In this document: positions 8,741 through 16,796 of the stretch, in pieces
Layout of the letters: every line of letters begins with the position of its first letter
How positions within the stretch are numbered: the stretch's first letter is position 1
Assembly: GCF_008704935.1 (NCBI RefSeq)
Contig: NZ_CP023692.1
Span: 1,984,001 to 2,048,000, forward strand
Source: Streptomyces vinaceus
GTDB lineage: Bacteria > Actinomycetota > Actinomycetes > Streptomycetales > Streptomycetaceae
Direction of reading: 5' to 3'
DNA: 64,000 bases
The notes under the pieces: model-generated
What the model was told of the DNA's origin: nothing
What the model saw: only the letters and a program-made list of their open reading frames with translations
Databases searched by the model: none
Translations under genes and position numbers: made by a program

Positions 8741-9256
8741 TTAGCGCAGGCGGGCGACCCGGTAGACGGCGAGGGCCACCACGGCCAGCGCGATCAGGGC
8801 GTACAGCCCGGCCATGCGCCAGTCGGGGCGGCGGCCGCTGCCCCGGGCCGGCAGCCCGGGCCAGGTGTGTCCGACGCGGCGGGCGGCCATCATGCCCCAG
8901 CCGCCGGCGCAGCAGCAGATGAGGAAGCCGAGCATCGCGACCACGGCTCCGCCGTCACCGAACTCGAAGGCGAGCGGGAAGGCGAACATCAGGGAGCCGG
9001 CGGCGGCAAGCATCACGATCGGGGCGATCTGCCAGATCCGCAGCCGGCGCTGCGGGCGCAGCTCGACCTCGAACTCGGGACCGGCGGCGGCCTCCGCCTC
9101 GGCGGTGTCCGGTGCGTCCGGGCCATCGGGGGTCAGCCGTGCGGGATCGGCGGGCAGGCCGAGGGCGTCCGGTTCGGCGACCACGGGATCGCCGTCCCAG
9201 AGGTCGGCATCCCGCCTCGTGTCGTCCTGCCCGGTGTCGCGAGGGCCGGCCTCCAT
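8741..9256 (-). CDS. Three-segment membrane protein, unknown function
   Basis: A 171-residue protein I cannot assign. The first 75 residues are hydrophilic and acidic (Asp, Pro and Ala rich). Three hydrophobic stretches follow: about 79-97, 103-125 with a C-C-C run, and a last one near the C-terminus ending R-V-A-R-L-R. It lies between miaA and dapF on the same strand. ATG 9256 and GTG 9262 are both possible, since GGAGGG sits ten and four bases before them. It probably resides in the cytoplasmic membrane with its acidic tail inside. Confidence 0.6.
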   Translation of the reverse strand: MEAGPRDTGQDDTRRDADLWDGDPVVAEPDALGLPADPARLTPDGPDAPDTAEAEAAAGPEFEVELRPQRRLRIWQIAPIVMLAAAGSLMFAFPLAFEFGDGGAVVAMLGFLICCCAGGWGMMAARRVGHTWPGLPARGSGRRPDWRMAGLYALIALAVVALAVYRVARLR

Positions 9257-9387
9257 CGCCACGCGCCCTCCCCACTCGGACTTCGTACGCCGCTGTTCAC
9301 CGCCGGTGACCGCACCCGCGGAATTTGATGATGGCACGGCTCAGGGCCCCGAACGGGCGCGAGGGGCGTCCCGATGCCATCACGTGA

Positions 9388-10326
9388 TCAGGCTGTGACC
9401 GCTCGTTCGACCAACGACTGCGCGAGTCCGACGAGTTCCCCCCGGTCGGCCGCCGCGCCGCTGAGCCAGTGCACACGGGGGTCCCGGCGGAACCACGAGT
9501 CCTGGCGGCGGGCGAAGCGCTTGGTGGCCCGTACGGTCTCGGCCCGGGCCTCTTCCTCGGTGCACTCGCCGGCGAGGGCGGCCAGCACCTGCTGGTAGCC
9601 GAGCGCCCTGGAAGCCGTGACCCCGTCGCGCAGCCCCCGGGCCTCCAGGGAGCGGACCTCGTCGACGAGCCCGGCCTCCCACATGCGGTCCACGCGCAGC
9701 GCGATCCGCTCGTCGAGCTCGGGGCGGGCCACGTCCACGCCGATCTGCACGGTCTCGTACACGGACTCGTGGCCGGGCAGGTTGGCGGTGAAGGGCTTCC
9801 CGGTGATCTCGATGACCTCCAGGGCGCGGACGATGCGCCGGCCGTTGCTGGGCAGGATCGCCTGGGCGGCGGCCGGGTCGGCGGCGGCGAGGCGGGCGTG
9901 CAGGGCGCCGGGGCCGCGCAGCGTGACCTCGGCCTCCAGTCGGGCCCGGACCTCGGGGTCGGTGCCGGGGAACTCCATGGCGTCGAGGGCGCCGCGGACG
10001 TACAGGCCCGATCCGCCGACGAGGACGGGCGTACGGCCCTGGGCGAGCAGATTGTCGATCTCGGCGCGGGCCAGGCGCTGGTACTCGGCCACGCTCGCGG
10101 TCTCGGTCACGTCCCAGATGTCGAGGAGGTGGTGCGGGACCCCGCCGCGCTCCTCGGTCGTCAGCTTGGCGGTGCCGATGTCCATCCCCCGGTAGAGCTG
10201 CATGGAGTCGGCGTTGACGACTTCGCCGTCGAAACGGCGGGCCAGGGCTACGCCCAGATCGGACTTTCCGGCCGCGGTGGGACCGACTACGGCGATGACC
10301 CGCGGAGCGGGGGCTGCGTTGCTCAC
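9388..10326 (-). CDS. miaA: tRNA dimethylallyltransferase MiaA
   Basis: A 312-residue enzyme that attaches a dimethylallyl group to A37 of tRNAs reading UNN codons. The P-loop near the N-terminus reads G-P-T-A-A-G-K-S. N-A-D-S-M-Q-L-Y-R (with the catalytic Asp) and G-G-S-G-L-Y follow. The start is GTG 10326, giving normal family length; the frame extends further upstream without support. MiaB, the enzyme that next methylthiolates the same base, is encoded 1.5 kb away, so the two i6A37-to-ms2i6A37 steps lie close together but not in one operon. Confidence 0.95.
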   Translation of the reverse strand: MSNAAPAPRVIAVVGPTAAGKSDLGVALARRFDGEVVNADSMQLYRGMDIGTAKLTTEERGGVPHHLLDIWDVTETASVAEYQRLARAEIDNLLAQGRTPVLVGGSGLYVRGALDAMEFPGTDPEVRARLEAEVTLRGPGALHARLAAADPAAAQAILPSNGRRIVRALEVIEITGKPFTANLPGHESVYETVQIGVDVARPELDERIALRVDRMWEAGLVDEVRSLEARGLRDGVTASRALGYQQVLAALAGECTEEEARAETVRATKRFARRQDSWFRRDPRVHWLSGAAADRGELVGLAQSLVERAVTA

Positions 10327-10410
10327 CGACCCAGTCTCGCAAACACCGCGGCACGTACCCGATCGAGTTACGTGACGGGGTGGTGGCGGGGTCGTTGCCC
10401 TGGCGAGGTT

Positions 10411-10432
10411 CCGCCGGGCGCACGCCCGGCGG
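10411..10432. other. GC hairpin upstream of a small acidic gene
   Basis: CCGCCGGGCG (10411-10420) and CGCCCGGCGG (10423-10432) are perfect inverted arms separated by two bases. The element lies in the divergent gap between miaA and the small gene at 10490. It could be an operator or a structured 5' end. It cannot be a terminator for either neighbour, because both genes point away from it. Confidence 0.35.
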
Positions 10433-10489
10433 AGGCCGGGCCGTACACGGCGGAACTTCACCCGCACGAGTAACGTTATGGGAGTAGAC

Positions 10490-10738
10490 ATGGGCGTTTT
10501 TAGTCGGTTTCGCCGCAAGGCCGCGGAAGCGAGCACGGAGGAAGCCGCGGCCGCGACCCTGACGACGGAGTCCGAGGCCGCCGTCGCCGAGAGCACGGCG
10601 GAGACCGCGGCCGAGGCCGGGTCGGCCGAGGCCGAGGCCGAGGCTGCGGGCACCGCGCCGGAGGGCGTGGAGATCCCGAAGCAGCAGTCGGCGGAGAAGG
10701 CCGCGGACAGCGAGACCGGTGAAGGCGCCCGTACGTAG
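10490..10738 (+). CDS. Small acidic Ala/Glu-rich protein, unknown function
   Basis: An 82-residue protein with a basic start (M-G-V-F-S-R-F-R-R-K) followed by about 50 residues almost wholly of Ala, Glu, Thr and Ser. That composition predicts a helical or disordered acidic tail. I start at ATG 10490 because GGAG lies five bases upstream; ATG 10478 has no such site. It sits 23 bases before the next small gene and is likely cotranscribed with it. The basic head could touch membrane or RNA. I do not recognise a family. Confidence 0.6.
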   Translation: MGVFSRFRRKAAEASTEEAAAATLTTESEAAVAESTAETAAEAGSAEAEAEAAGTAPEGVEIPKQQSAEKAADSETGEGART

Positions 10739-10761
10739 CTACCGCCACTGGAAGGTGACCC

Positions 10762-11022
10762 ATGGGCCTGCTGGACACGCTGAAGGCCAAGCTCGCGCCG
10801 GCGAAGGAAAAGGTCGGAGACCTCGCGCAGCAGCACGAAGGGAAGATCGGCCAGAACCTCGACAAGGTGGCCAAGGCCGTGGACTCCAAGACCAAGGGCA
10901 AGTACCACGGTCAGATCGAGACCGGCAGGAGCAAGGCCAAGGACGCCCTGGGCAAGATCGCGCACAAGGACGCCCCCGGCGGGCCGACGCCGCCGCCCAC
11001 CCCGCCGCCGGCTTCTTCCTGA
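10762..11022 (+). CDS. MT0933-like 'antitoxin' family protein
   Basis: An 86-residue Lys- and Ala-rich helical protein (M-G-L-L-D-T-L-K-A-K-L then repeated A-K-x-K-V and G-K-I-x-x-N-L-D-K) with a Pro-rich C-terminus. The pattern fits the MT0933-like family that databases label antitoxin. No toxin gene is adjacent: upstream is the small acidic protein and downstream is a repeat array and a terminator. A toxin-antitoxin role is therefore not supported by context. The ATG has GAAGGTGA a few bases upstream. Confidence 0.7.
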   Translation: MGLLDTLKAKLAPAKEKVGDLAQQHEGKIGQNLDKVAKAVDSKTKGKYHGQIETGRSKAKDALGKIAHKDAPGGPTPPPTPPPASS

Positions 11023-11070
11023 CGCGGTCAGACGCGGTCCGACACAGTCAGACGCAGTCCGAGGCGGTCG
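11021..11070 (+). repeat. Five tandem 10-bp repeats
   Basis: The units GACGCGGTCA, GACGCGGTCC, GACACAGTCA, GACGCAGTCC and GAGGCGGTCG lie head to tail from the stop codon of the MT0933-like gene to just before the terminator. The 10-base period is close to one DNA helical turn. The pattern could be a multi-site protein binding region or simple slippage. Confidence 0.8.
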
Positions 11071-11078
11071 GCCCGTCA

Positions 11079-11120
11079 GCGCAAGGGGCGCGGGTTCCGG
11101 TGAACCCGCGCCCCTTGCGC
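11079..11120. terminator. Bidirectional terminator, 19-bp perfect stem
   Basis: Arms 11079-11097 and 11102-11120 pair over 19 bases with a 4-base loop. The hairpin lies between converging genes: the MT0933-like protein on plus and the dioxygenase-like protein on minus. Confidence 0.9.
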
Positions 11121-11131
11121 GTGTCCGCCCG

Positions 11132-11839
11132 TCAGGACCAGGCGGCGACGAAGTAGCCGACCCCGTACGGGGCGTCCTCGTACAGCAGCCGTCCGTCGAG
11201 ACCCGCGCCCTCGGCGGCCCCGGCCAGCACCTGCCAGGGCGCCCGGCCGGCGGCCTTGAGCTCGTGGGCGAGCCCGGCGTCGAGCGCGGCGAGCGCGGCC
11301 ACGTCGGCGGCGGCCAGCGCGCGGCCCGCCGCGGCGTCGAACGCGGCGGCGCGGTCGTCCAGGTAACCGGGGGCCTTCAGCGTGCGGCAGGCACTGCCGT
11401 CGCCCATGACGAGCAGCGCGACGCGCTCCTCGCGCGCGGCGAGGTCCCGGCCCGCCTCCAGGCACCGCGCGGCTTCGAGGGGTTCCCCGACGCCGAGTCC
11501 TTCGACCGGGGCGGCGCCCCAGCGGGCCCGGCGCAGCAGCCAGGCGCCGACGGCCAGGGACGGCGGCAGCAGGCGCGGCCCCTCCTCGCCGTCCCCGAGC
11601 TGTACGTCGGCCTCGACCCCGAAGCCGTGGAAGCTGCCGCGGGAGCCCTGGGGGTAGGGCCCGCGGTGGTCCCGGTCGGCGGCGCCGACGACGACGAGCA
11701 GGTCGGGGCGGGAGGCCGCGAGCACCGCCAGCGCGTCCGAGCAGGCGGTACGTGCGTCCGCGAGCTCGGGGGCGGCGCCGGCGGCGACGTCGGGCATGAG
11801 CAGGGGCGGGGCGGGACACACGGCGGCGGCAACAAGCAT
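11132..11839 (-). CDS. Class III extradiol dioxygenase-like (LigB fold) protein
   Basis: A 235-residue protein matching the LigB-type class III extradiol ring-cleavage dioxygenase superfamily of actinobacteria. It begins L-V-A-A-A-V-C-P-A-P-P-L-L-M-P. A-S-R-P-D-L-L-V-V-V-G-A-A-D near 50 and L-L-V-M-G-D-G-S-A near 150 follow, the usual core strands. The paired iron-binding histidines of true catechol dioxygenases are not obvious at the expected N-terminal place, so catalysis is uncertain. It lies upstream of the terminator and next to miaB on the same strand. No aromatic degradation genes are nearby. Confidence 0.65.
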   Translation of the reverse strand: MLVAAAVCPAPPLLMPDVAAGAAPELADARTACSDALAVLAASRPDLLVVVGAADRDHRGPYPQGSRGSFHGFGVEADVQLGDGEEGPRLLPPSLAVGAWLLRRARWGAAPVEGLGVGEPLEAARCLEAGRDLAAREERVALLVMGDGSACRTLKAPGYLDDRAAAFDAAAGRALAAADVAALAALDAGLAHELKAAGRAPWQVLAGAAEGAGLDGRLLYEDAPYGVGYFVAAWS

Positions 11840-11888
11840 GATCCGACCCTAGCCGCCCCGCCCCCCGCGCGGGGGCCCCGCCGGCCGG

Positions 11889-13415
11889 TCAGGAAGACGC
11901 CGGCAGCGCGCAGCCCGAGACCGCCTCGGGCAGCGGGGCCGGGACGCCCAGGGTGGGGATGCCGAGCATGACGCCCTGGGGCTGCGCCGGAGCCGCGTTG
12001 CGCTTCTCCCAGGCGTCGCCCGCGCGGGTGCGGCGTACGGACAGGGTCGGGCCCTCCGCCAGGAGGTGGTGCGGCGCCGCGTACGTGATGTCGACGGTCA
12101 CCACGTCACCCGGGCGGACCTCGCCCTCCGGCTTCGTGAAGTGCACGAGGCGGTTGTCGGGCGCCCGGCCGGACAGCCGGTGGGTGGCGCCGTCCTTGCG
12201 GCCCTCGCCCTCGGCGACCATGACCTCGAGCGTCCGGCCGACCTGCTTCTTGTTCTCCTCCCAGGAGATCTCCTCCTGGAGGGCGACCAACCGCATGTAC
12301 CGCTCCTGGACGACCTCCTTCGGGATCTGCCCCTCCATGTCCGCCGCCGGGGTCCCGGGGCGCTTGGAGTACTGGAAGGTGAAGGCGTTGGCGAAGCGGG
12401 CCTCGCGCACGGCGTGCATGGTCTGCTCGAAGTCCTCCTCCGTCTCACCGGGGAAGCCCACGATGATGTCGGTGGAGATCGCGGCGTGCGGAATCGCGGC
12501 GCGGACCTTCTCGATGATGCCGAGGAAGCGCTCCTGGCGGTACGAGCGGCGCATCGCGCGCAGGATGGTGTCCGAACCGGACTGCATCGGCATGTGCAGC
12601 TGCGGCATCACGTTCGGCGTCTCGGCCATCGCCGCGATCACGTCATCCGTGAAGTCCCGCGGGTGGGGGGAGGTGAAGCGGACCCGCTCCAGCCCCTCGA
12701 TCCGGCCGCAGGCGCGCAGCAGCTTGCTGAACGCCTCGCGGTCGCCCAGGTCGGACCCGTACGCGTTCACGTTCTGCCCGAGCAGGGTGATCTCGGAGAC
12801 GCCCTCGGCGACCAGCGCCTCGACCTCGGCGAGGATGTCGCCGGGCCGGCGGTCCTCCTCCTTGCCGCGCAGGGCCGGGACGATGCAGAAGGTGCAGGTG
12901 TTGTTGCAGCCGACGGAGATCGAGACCCACGCGGCGTAGGCGGACTCGCGGCGGGTCGGCAGCGTGGAGGGGAAGGCCTCCAGCGACTCGGCGATCTCGA
13001 CCTGTGCCTGCTCCTGGACGCGGGCGCGCTCCAGCAGGACCGGCAGCTTGCCGATGTTGTGCGTGCCGAAGACCACGTCGACCCAGGGGGCCCGCTGGAC
13101 GATCGTGTCCCGGTCCTTCTGCGCGAGGCAGCCGCCGACGGCGATCTGCATGCCGGGGCGCTTCGTCTTCATGGGGGCGAGCCGGCCGAGGTTGCCGTAC
13201 AGCTTGTTGTCGGCGTTCTCCCGCACGGCGCAGGTGTTGAACACCACGACGTCGGCGTCGCCGTCGGACCCCTCGGGCGCCCGCGTGTAGCCCGCGCCCT
13301 CCAGCAGACCGGACAGCCGCTCGGAGTCGTGCACGTTCATCTGGCACCCGTAGGTGCGCACCTCGTATGTTCCCTTGACGTCCACTGCCGTGCTCCGGTC
13401 GCTGCTGCTGGTCAT
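11889..13415 (-). CDS. miaB: tRNA-2-methylthio-N6-dimethylallyladenosine synthase MiaB
   Basis: A 508-residue radical-SAM methylthiotransferase that converts i6A37 to ms2i6A37 in tRNA. The N-terminal UPF0004 domain carries Cys24, Cys62 and Cys96 for the auxiliary 4Fe-4S cluster. The radical SAM cluster ligands are Cys170, Cys174 and Cys177 (G-C-N-N-T-C-T-F-C). A C-terminal TRAM domain follows at about 385-455, then a 50-residue Pro/Ala tail. I start at ATG 13415. No ribosome site is visible, but TACCCT lies six bases before it, compatible with a leaderless mRNA. Its substrate is made by MiaA, encoded nearby. Confidence 0.95.
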   Translation of the reverse strand: MTSSSDRSTAVDVKGTYEVRTYGCQMNVHDSERLSGLLEGAGYTRAPEGSDGDADVVVFNTCAVRENADNKLYGNLGRLAPMKTKRPGMQIAVGGCLAQKDRDTIVQRAPWVDVVFGTHNIGKLPVLLERARVQEQAQVEIAESLEAFPSTLPTRRESAYAAWVSISVGCNNTCTFCIVPALRGKEEDRRPGDILAEVEALVAEGVSEITLLGQNVNAYGSDLGDREAFSKLLRACGRIEGLERVRFTSPHPRDFTDDVIAAMAETPNVMPQLHMPMQSGSDTILRAMRRSYRQERFLGIIEKVRAAIPHAAISTDIIVGFPGETEEDFEQTMHAVREARFANAFTFQYSKRPGTPAADMEGQIPKEVVQERYMRLVALQEEISWEENKKQVGRTLEVMVAEGEGRKDGATHRLSGRAPDNRLVHFTKPEGEVRPGDVVTVDITYAAPHHLLAEGPTLSVRRTRAGDAWEKRNAAPAQPQGVMLGIPTLGVPAPLPEAVSGCALPASS

Positions 13416-13473
13416 GGAACAAGGGTAGGCGGTGCCCGGAACCCCTCCGGCCCCCCTCCGCCGCGGGCGGGCC

Positions 13474-13502
13474 GTGACAGCGGCTCCGCCCGGTGGCAGG
13501 AT
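13474..13502 (+). promoter_or_regulatory. Promoter for the TAXI protein, leaderless
   Basis: GTGACA (13474-13479), a 17-base spacer and CAGGAT (13497-13502) lie just before ATG 13509, leaving six bases between the -10 box and the start codon. No ribosome site precedes the ATG. Transcription should therefore begin at or next to the A of the start codon. Confidence 0.6.
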
Positions 13503-13508
13503 CGCGGC

Positions 13509-14504
13509 ATGGCTCACGTACCGCCCCGCATCCGCAGGCGCACCGCCCTGTGGGGGCTGGTGGCCGTACTGGCGGTGCTCGGGCTGCTCGCCTGGTGGCT
13601 CAGGCCCTTCGGGGAGCCGGAGCTCAGGGGCGAGCTGACCTTCAGCACGGGGGTCCGTACCGGCGTCTACCACCGCTACGGCCAGCTGCTGGACCACGCC
13701 CTCGCCGAGGACATGCCGGGGGTGAAGGTGCGGCTGCAGCCCAGCGAGGGCTCGCAGGAGAACCTCCAGCGGGTGGCCACCGGCAAGGCCGATTTCACCA
13801 TCGCCACCGCGGACGCCGTCTCGAAGTACCGGGCCGACGGAAAGCCGGGCGCGGAGCGGCTGCGCGGTGTGGCGCGCCTCTACGACGACTACGTGCAGCT
13901 CGTGGTGCCGGCCGGGTCGGGCGTGCTGTCGGCGCGGGACCTGAAGGGCAAGCGGGTCGCGATCGGGCAGCCGGGATCGGGGGTGCGGCTGATCTCGGAG
14001 CGGCTGCTGAGGGCGGCCGGCCTGGATCCGGCGCGGGACATCACCCCGCTGTCGATAGGCATCGACACCATGCCGGCCGAGCTGGAGGCCGGCCGGATCG
14101 ACGCGTTCTTCTGGTCCGGCGGACTGCCGACGCAGGCGGTGCGCGATCTGGCGGACCGGTACGAGATCCGCCTGGTGCAGCTCGGCGACCTGGTGCCCTC
14201 GCTCCAGGCCAGCGGGACCCCGGCCCGGTACTACCGGGCGGCGGTGATGCCGCAGGACGCGTACACGCGGGCCCGCAACACCTCGTCGGTGGCGACCTTG
14301 GCCGTACCGAACCTGCTGGTCACCACCGAGGGGACGGACCCGGAGCTGACCAAGCAGTTCACGCGCACGGTGATCGACAGCCGCGACACCATCGGGCACG
14401 AGGTGCACGCCGCGCAGCTGGTGGACCTGCGTACGGCGATCTACACGGACCCGCTGGACCTGCACGAGGGCGCGCAGCGGTACTACCGCTCGGTCAAGCC
14501 GTAG
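13509..14504 (+). CDS. TAXI-family (TRAP-type) solute-binding protein, orphan
   Basis: A 331-residue protein with an N-terminal membrane anchor (about 13-32). A periplasmic-binding fold of the TAXI family follows: [37 protein letters not shown] and [11 protein letters not shown]. Such proteins normally deliver solutes (glutamate or other acids) to TRAP membrane subunits. No DctQ/DctM-type membrane gene is in the window. In Streptomyces it may instead act as an extracytoplasmic sensor subunit. It diverges from miaB, converges with the ROK gene 16 bases away, and appears to be transcribed without a leader. Confidence 0.8.
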   Translation: MAHVPPRIRRRTALWGLVAVLAVLGLLAWWLRPFGEPELRGELTFSTGVRTGVYHRYGQLLDHALAEDMPGVKVRLQPSEGSQENLQRVATGKADFTIATADAVSKYRADGKPGAERLRGVARLYDDYVQLVVPAGSGVLSARDLKGKRVAIGQPGSGVRLISERLLRAAGLDPARDITPLSIGIDTMPAELEAGRIDAFFWSGGLPTQAVRDLADRYEIRLVQLGDLVPSLQASGTPARYYRAAVMPQDAYTRARNTSSVATLAVPNLLVTTEGTDPELTKQFTRTVIDSRDTIGHEVHAAQLVDLRTAIYTDPLDLHEGAQRYYRSVKP

Positions 14505-14520
14505 GAGCGGGAGCGGCCCG

Positions 14521-15525
14521 TCAGCCGGCGGGCAGCAGCATCACCGCCGCCGCGGCCGCCCCGATCAGCCCCGCGTGCGTCCCCAGGGCCGCCGGGACCA
14601 CCCGCAGGCCGCTCACGAACGACAGCGTGGCGTAGTCGGCCAGGTGCGCGCGGATCGGCGCGAACAGCGTGTCCCCCGACGTGGCGACGCCCCCGCCGAT
14701 GACGGCGATGTCCGTTTCGACCAGCGTCGCGGTGGCCGCGATGGCCGCGGCGAGGGCCCGGCCCGCCCGGTCGAACGCGGCCACGGCGACCGGGTCCCCG
14801 GCCTCGGCGGCCGCGGCCACGCCGGCCGCGGAAGCGTCCCCCTCCGGGTCCGCCGGGCTCCAGCCCTGCTCCAGGGCCCACCGGGCGATGGCGGTGCCGG
14901 ACGCGATGGACTCCACGCAGCCGCGGCTCCCGCAGACGCAGGGCTCACCGTCGAAAGCCACGCTGATGTGGCCGATGTGACCCGCGTTGCCCGTGGGACC
15001 GGGGTGGAGCTGGTTGTCCAGGATGAGCCCGCCGCCGACCCCGGTGGAGACCACCATGCACAGGGCGTTCGCGTGCCCCCGAGCCGCGCCCAGCCAGTGC
15101 TCGGCGGCGGTCATCGCGACGCCGTCACCGGCGAGTACGGTCGGCAGGGCGGCGCCGTGCCGGGCCAGTTCGGCCTCGACCCGGGCCTGGACCGGGAACT
15201 CCCGCCAGGCCCCGATGTTCACCGGGCTCACCGTGCCGCGCGAGGTGTCCACGGGGCCCGCGCTGCCGATGCCGCAGCGGACCGCCCCGGACCACAGCGA
15301 GGAGCCGGCGAGCTCGGTGACGACCTCGGCGACGGCCGCGAAGACGCCTTCGCCGTCCGCGCCGCGCGGGGTCGGGCGGCGGGTGGCCGCCGTCATCGTG
15401 CCGTCGGGGTGCACCAGCGCGCCGGCGATCTTCGTACCGCCGATGTCGATGGCCACGGTCAGACCGGCGGGCGGACCGGGGGCGGCGGCGCGCGGTGCGG
15501 ACGAGGCGGAGGTGGGACTGGTCAC
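14521..15525 (-). CDS. ROK-family sugar kinase (amino-sugar kinase candidate)
   Basis: A 334-residue ROK kinase without an HTH domain, so an enzyme rather than a repressor. The phosphate-binding motif D-I-G-G-T-K is at 27-32. The zinc motif C-V-C-G-S-R-G-C is at 196-203. The usual E-x-G-H sugar motif reads H-I-G-H (183-186). I recall the same His in E. coli NanK-type N-acetylmannosamine kinases, which hints at an N-acetyl amino sugar rather than glucose. The gene follows the LacI repressor gene by 27 bases on the same strand and is probably in one operon with it. Context suggests it phosphorylates mannose, GlcNAc or ManNAc released from N-glycans. Confidence 0.85.
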   Translation of the reverse strand: MTSPTSASSAPRAAAPGPPAGLTVAIDIGGTKIAGALVHPDGTMTAATRRPTPRGADGEGVFAAVAEVVTELAGSSLWSGAVRCGIGSAGPVDTSRGTVSPVNIGAWREFPVQARVEAELARHGAALPTVLAGDGVAMTAAEHWLGAARGHANALCMVVSTGVGGGLILDNQLHPGPTGNAGHIGHISVAFDGEPCVCGSRGCVESIASGTAIARWALEQGWSPADPEGDASAAGVAAAAEAGDPVAVAAFDRAGRALAAAIAATATLVETDIAVIGGGVATSGDTLFAPIRAHLADYATLSFVSGLRVVPAALGTHAGLIGAAAAAVMLLPAG

Positions 15526-15552
15526 GGAAGCGGCTCCAGGAAGGGGTCGGGA

Positions 15553-16584
15553 TCAGTATGCGGCCGCCGGCGGGGCCGTACTCTCCCGGGGCTCCAGCCG
15601 CGGCCGCTCGCCCTCCCGGGCCCGCGGCGGGCTCCCGGCGAGCACGCCGAGCAGCTCCTCGGCGGCGAGCCGTCCGAACCCCGCGGTGTCGCGCACGAGG
15701 GCGGTGAGCCGGGGGTGGGTGACCCGGCACAGCGCCGAGTCGTCCCAGGCGACCACGGAGATCCGGCCGGGGACGGCGATGCCCAGCTCCGCGGCGGCGG
15801 CGATGCCGGCGACCGCCATCACGTCGTTGTCGTAGACGAGCGCCGTCGGCGGTCCGGGCTCGGCGAGGACCCTGCGGGTGGCGGCCGCCCCCTCGGTGTC
15901 GGAGTAGTCGGTGACCACCGAGCGCACGTGCTCCGGGTCGAGCCCGCGCGCCCGGGCCTCGGCGCGCAGCGAGGCGATGCGGCGGGCGGTGTGGGCGAGC
16001 CCGGGCAGCCCGGCGACGTGGGTGATCCGGCGGTGGCCCAGCCCGTACAGGTGGTCCACGACCTGGGCCATGGCCCGGGCGTCGTCGGCCCAGACCGAGG
16101 ACAGCGGGGCGCCGGCGCCCGTCCCGCCGATCATCACGGCCGGGAGTCCGAGCCGCGTGAGGAGCTCCGGCCGCGGGTCGTCCGTACGCGGGTCCACGAC
16201 GAGGACCCCGTCCACGCGCCGCTCGGCCCACCAGCGGCGGTAGACGGCGCATTCGGCGTCGATGCCGTCCACGACCTGGAAGAGCAGCGCGACCCGGTCC
16301 GCGGAGAGCACTTCCTGTATGCCGGAGACCAGTTGGAGGAAGAAGGACTCGACGCCGAGGGTCTGCGCGGGCCGGGCGAGCACCAGTCCGACCGCGCCGG
16401 AGCGTTCGCCGGACAGGGCCCTCGCGGCGCTGTTGGGCTGCCAGCCGAGTTCCTCGGCGACGCGGCGGATCCGGGCGCGGGTGTCCTGGGAGACGCCGGG
16501 CCGGTCGTTGAGCGCGAAGGACACGGCGCTCTCGGACACCCCGGCCCGGCGGGCGATGTCCTTGATGGTGGGTCTGCGGGCCAT
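15553..16584 (-). CDS. LacI-family repressor of the glycan module
   Basis: A 343-residue LacI/GalR regulator. The HTH is at residues 5-24 (T-I-K-D-I-A-R-R-A-G-V-S-E-S-A-V-S). The hinge helix follows (P-N-S-A-A-R-A-L), then a periplasmic-binding-type sugar sensor domain. I start at ATG 16584; a longer frame to 16620 adds residues unlike the family. It is divergent from the GH5-GH85 pair, and a LacI-type palindrome lies in the shared gap. The likely inducer is a mannose- or GlcNAc-containing oligosaccharide, inferred from neighbours only. Confidence 0.9.
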   Translation of the reverse strand: MARRPTIKDIARRAGVSESAVSFALNDRPGVSQDTRARIRRVAEELGWQPNSAARALSGERSGAVGLVLARPAQTLGVESFFLQLVSGIQEVLSADRVALLFQVVDGIDAECAVYRRWWAERRVDGVLVVDPRTDDPRPELLTRLGLPAVMIGGTGAGAPLSSVWADDARAMAQVVDHLYGLGHRRITHVAGLPGLAHTARRIASLRAEARARGLDPEHVRSVVTDYSDTEGAAATRRVLAEPGPPTALVYDNDVMAVAGIAAAAELGIAVPGRISVVAWDDSALCRVTHPRLTALVRDTAGFGRLAAEELLGVLAGSPPRAREGERPRLEPRESTAPPAAAY

Positions 16585-16635
16585 CGCGTGCCTGCCTCTT
16601 CCTCCCGGCCGTTTCCGCACGGATTCGGAAGCCGG

Positions 16636-16653
16636 AACTAAACCGCATTAGTT
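16636..16653. promoter_or_regulatory. Inverted repeat AACTAA-N6-TTAGTT
   Basis: AACTAA (16636-16641) and TTAGTT (16648-16653) are perfect inverted arms six bases apart, about 50 bases upstream of the LacI start. The AT-rich arms stand out in this GC-rich sequence. The repeat could be a second operator half or overlap the lacI promoter. Confidence 0.45.
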
Positions 16654-16691
16654 CGCCCAGCTTGAGAGGCCGAAACCCTTCTGTCAACAGC

Positions 16692-16707
16692 ACTGAAGCG
16701 CTTAAGT
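16692..16707. promoter_or_regulatory. LacI-type operator palindrome
   Basis: ACTGAAGCGCTTAAGT is a 16-base palindrome with one mismatched pair around the central CG, the form bound by LacI/GalR repressors. It lies between the divergent repressor and glycosidase genes, 20 bases upstream of the TTGACT -35 candidate of the glycosidases. Confidence 0.7.
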
Positions 16708-16726
16708 ACCCGCTGTGGAGGCCCTG

Positions 16727-16755
16727 TTGACTTCACTTCCCGCACCCGGCAGGTT
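16727..16755 (+). promoter_or_regulatory. Candidate promoter of the GH5-GH85 pair
   Basis: TTGACT (16727-16732), a 17-base spacer and CAGGTT (16750-16755) fit a vegetative Streptomyces promoter with a weak -10. Transcription would begin about 35 bases before ATG 16797. The operator at 16692-16707 is just upstream. Confidence 0.5.
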
Positions 16756-16796
16756 GTGCGTCACCCGGCGAATTCCCGAGCACTCCAGGACGCCTC

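Noticed and set aside
10762..11022. Toxin-antitoxin system
   Set aside because: Only the antitoxin-labelled protein is recognisable. No toxin-like gene is adjacent, so a system is not claimed.
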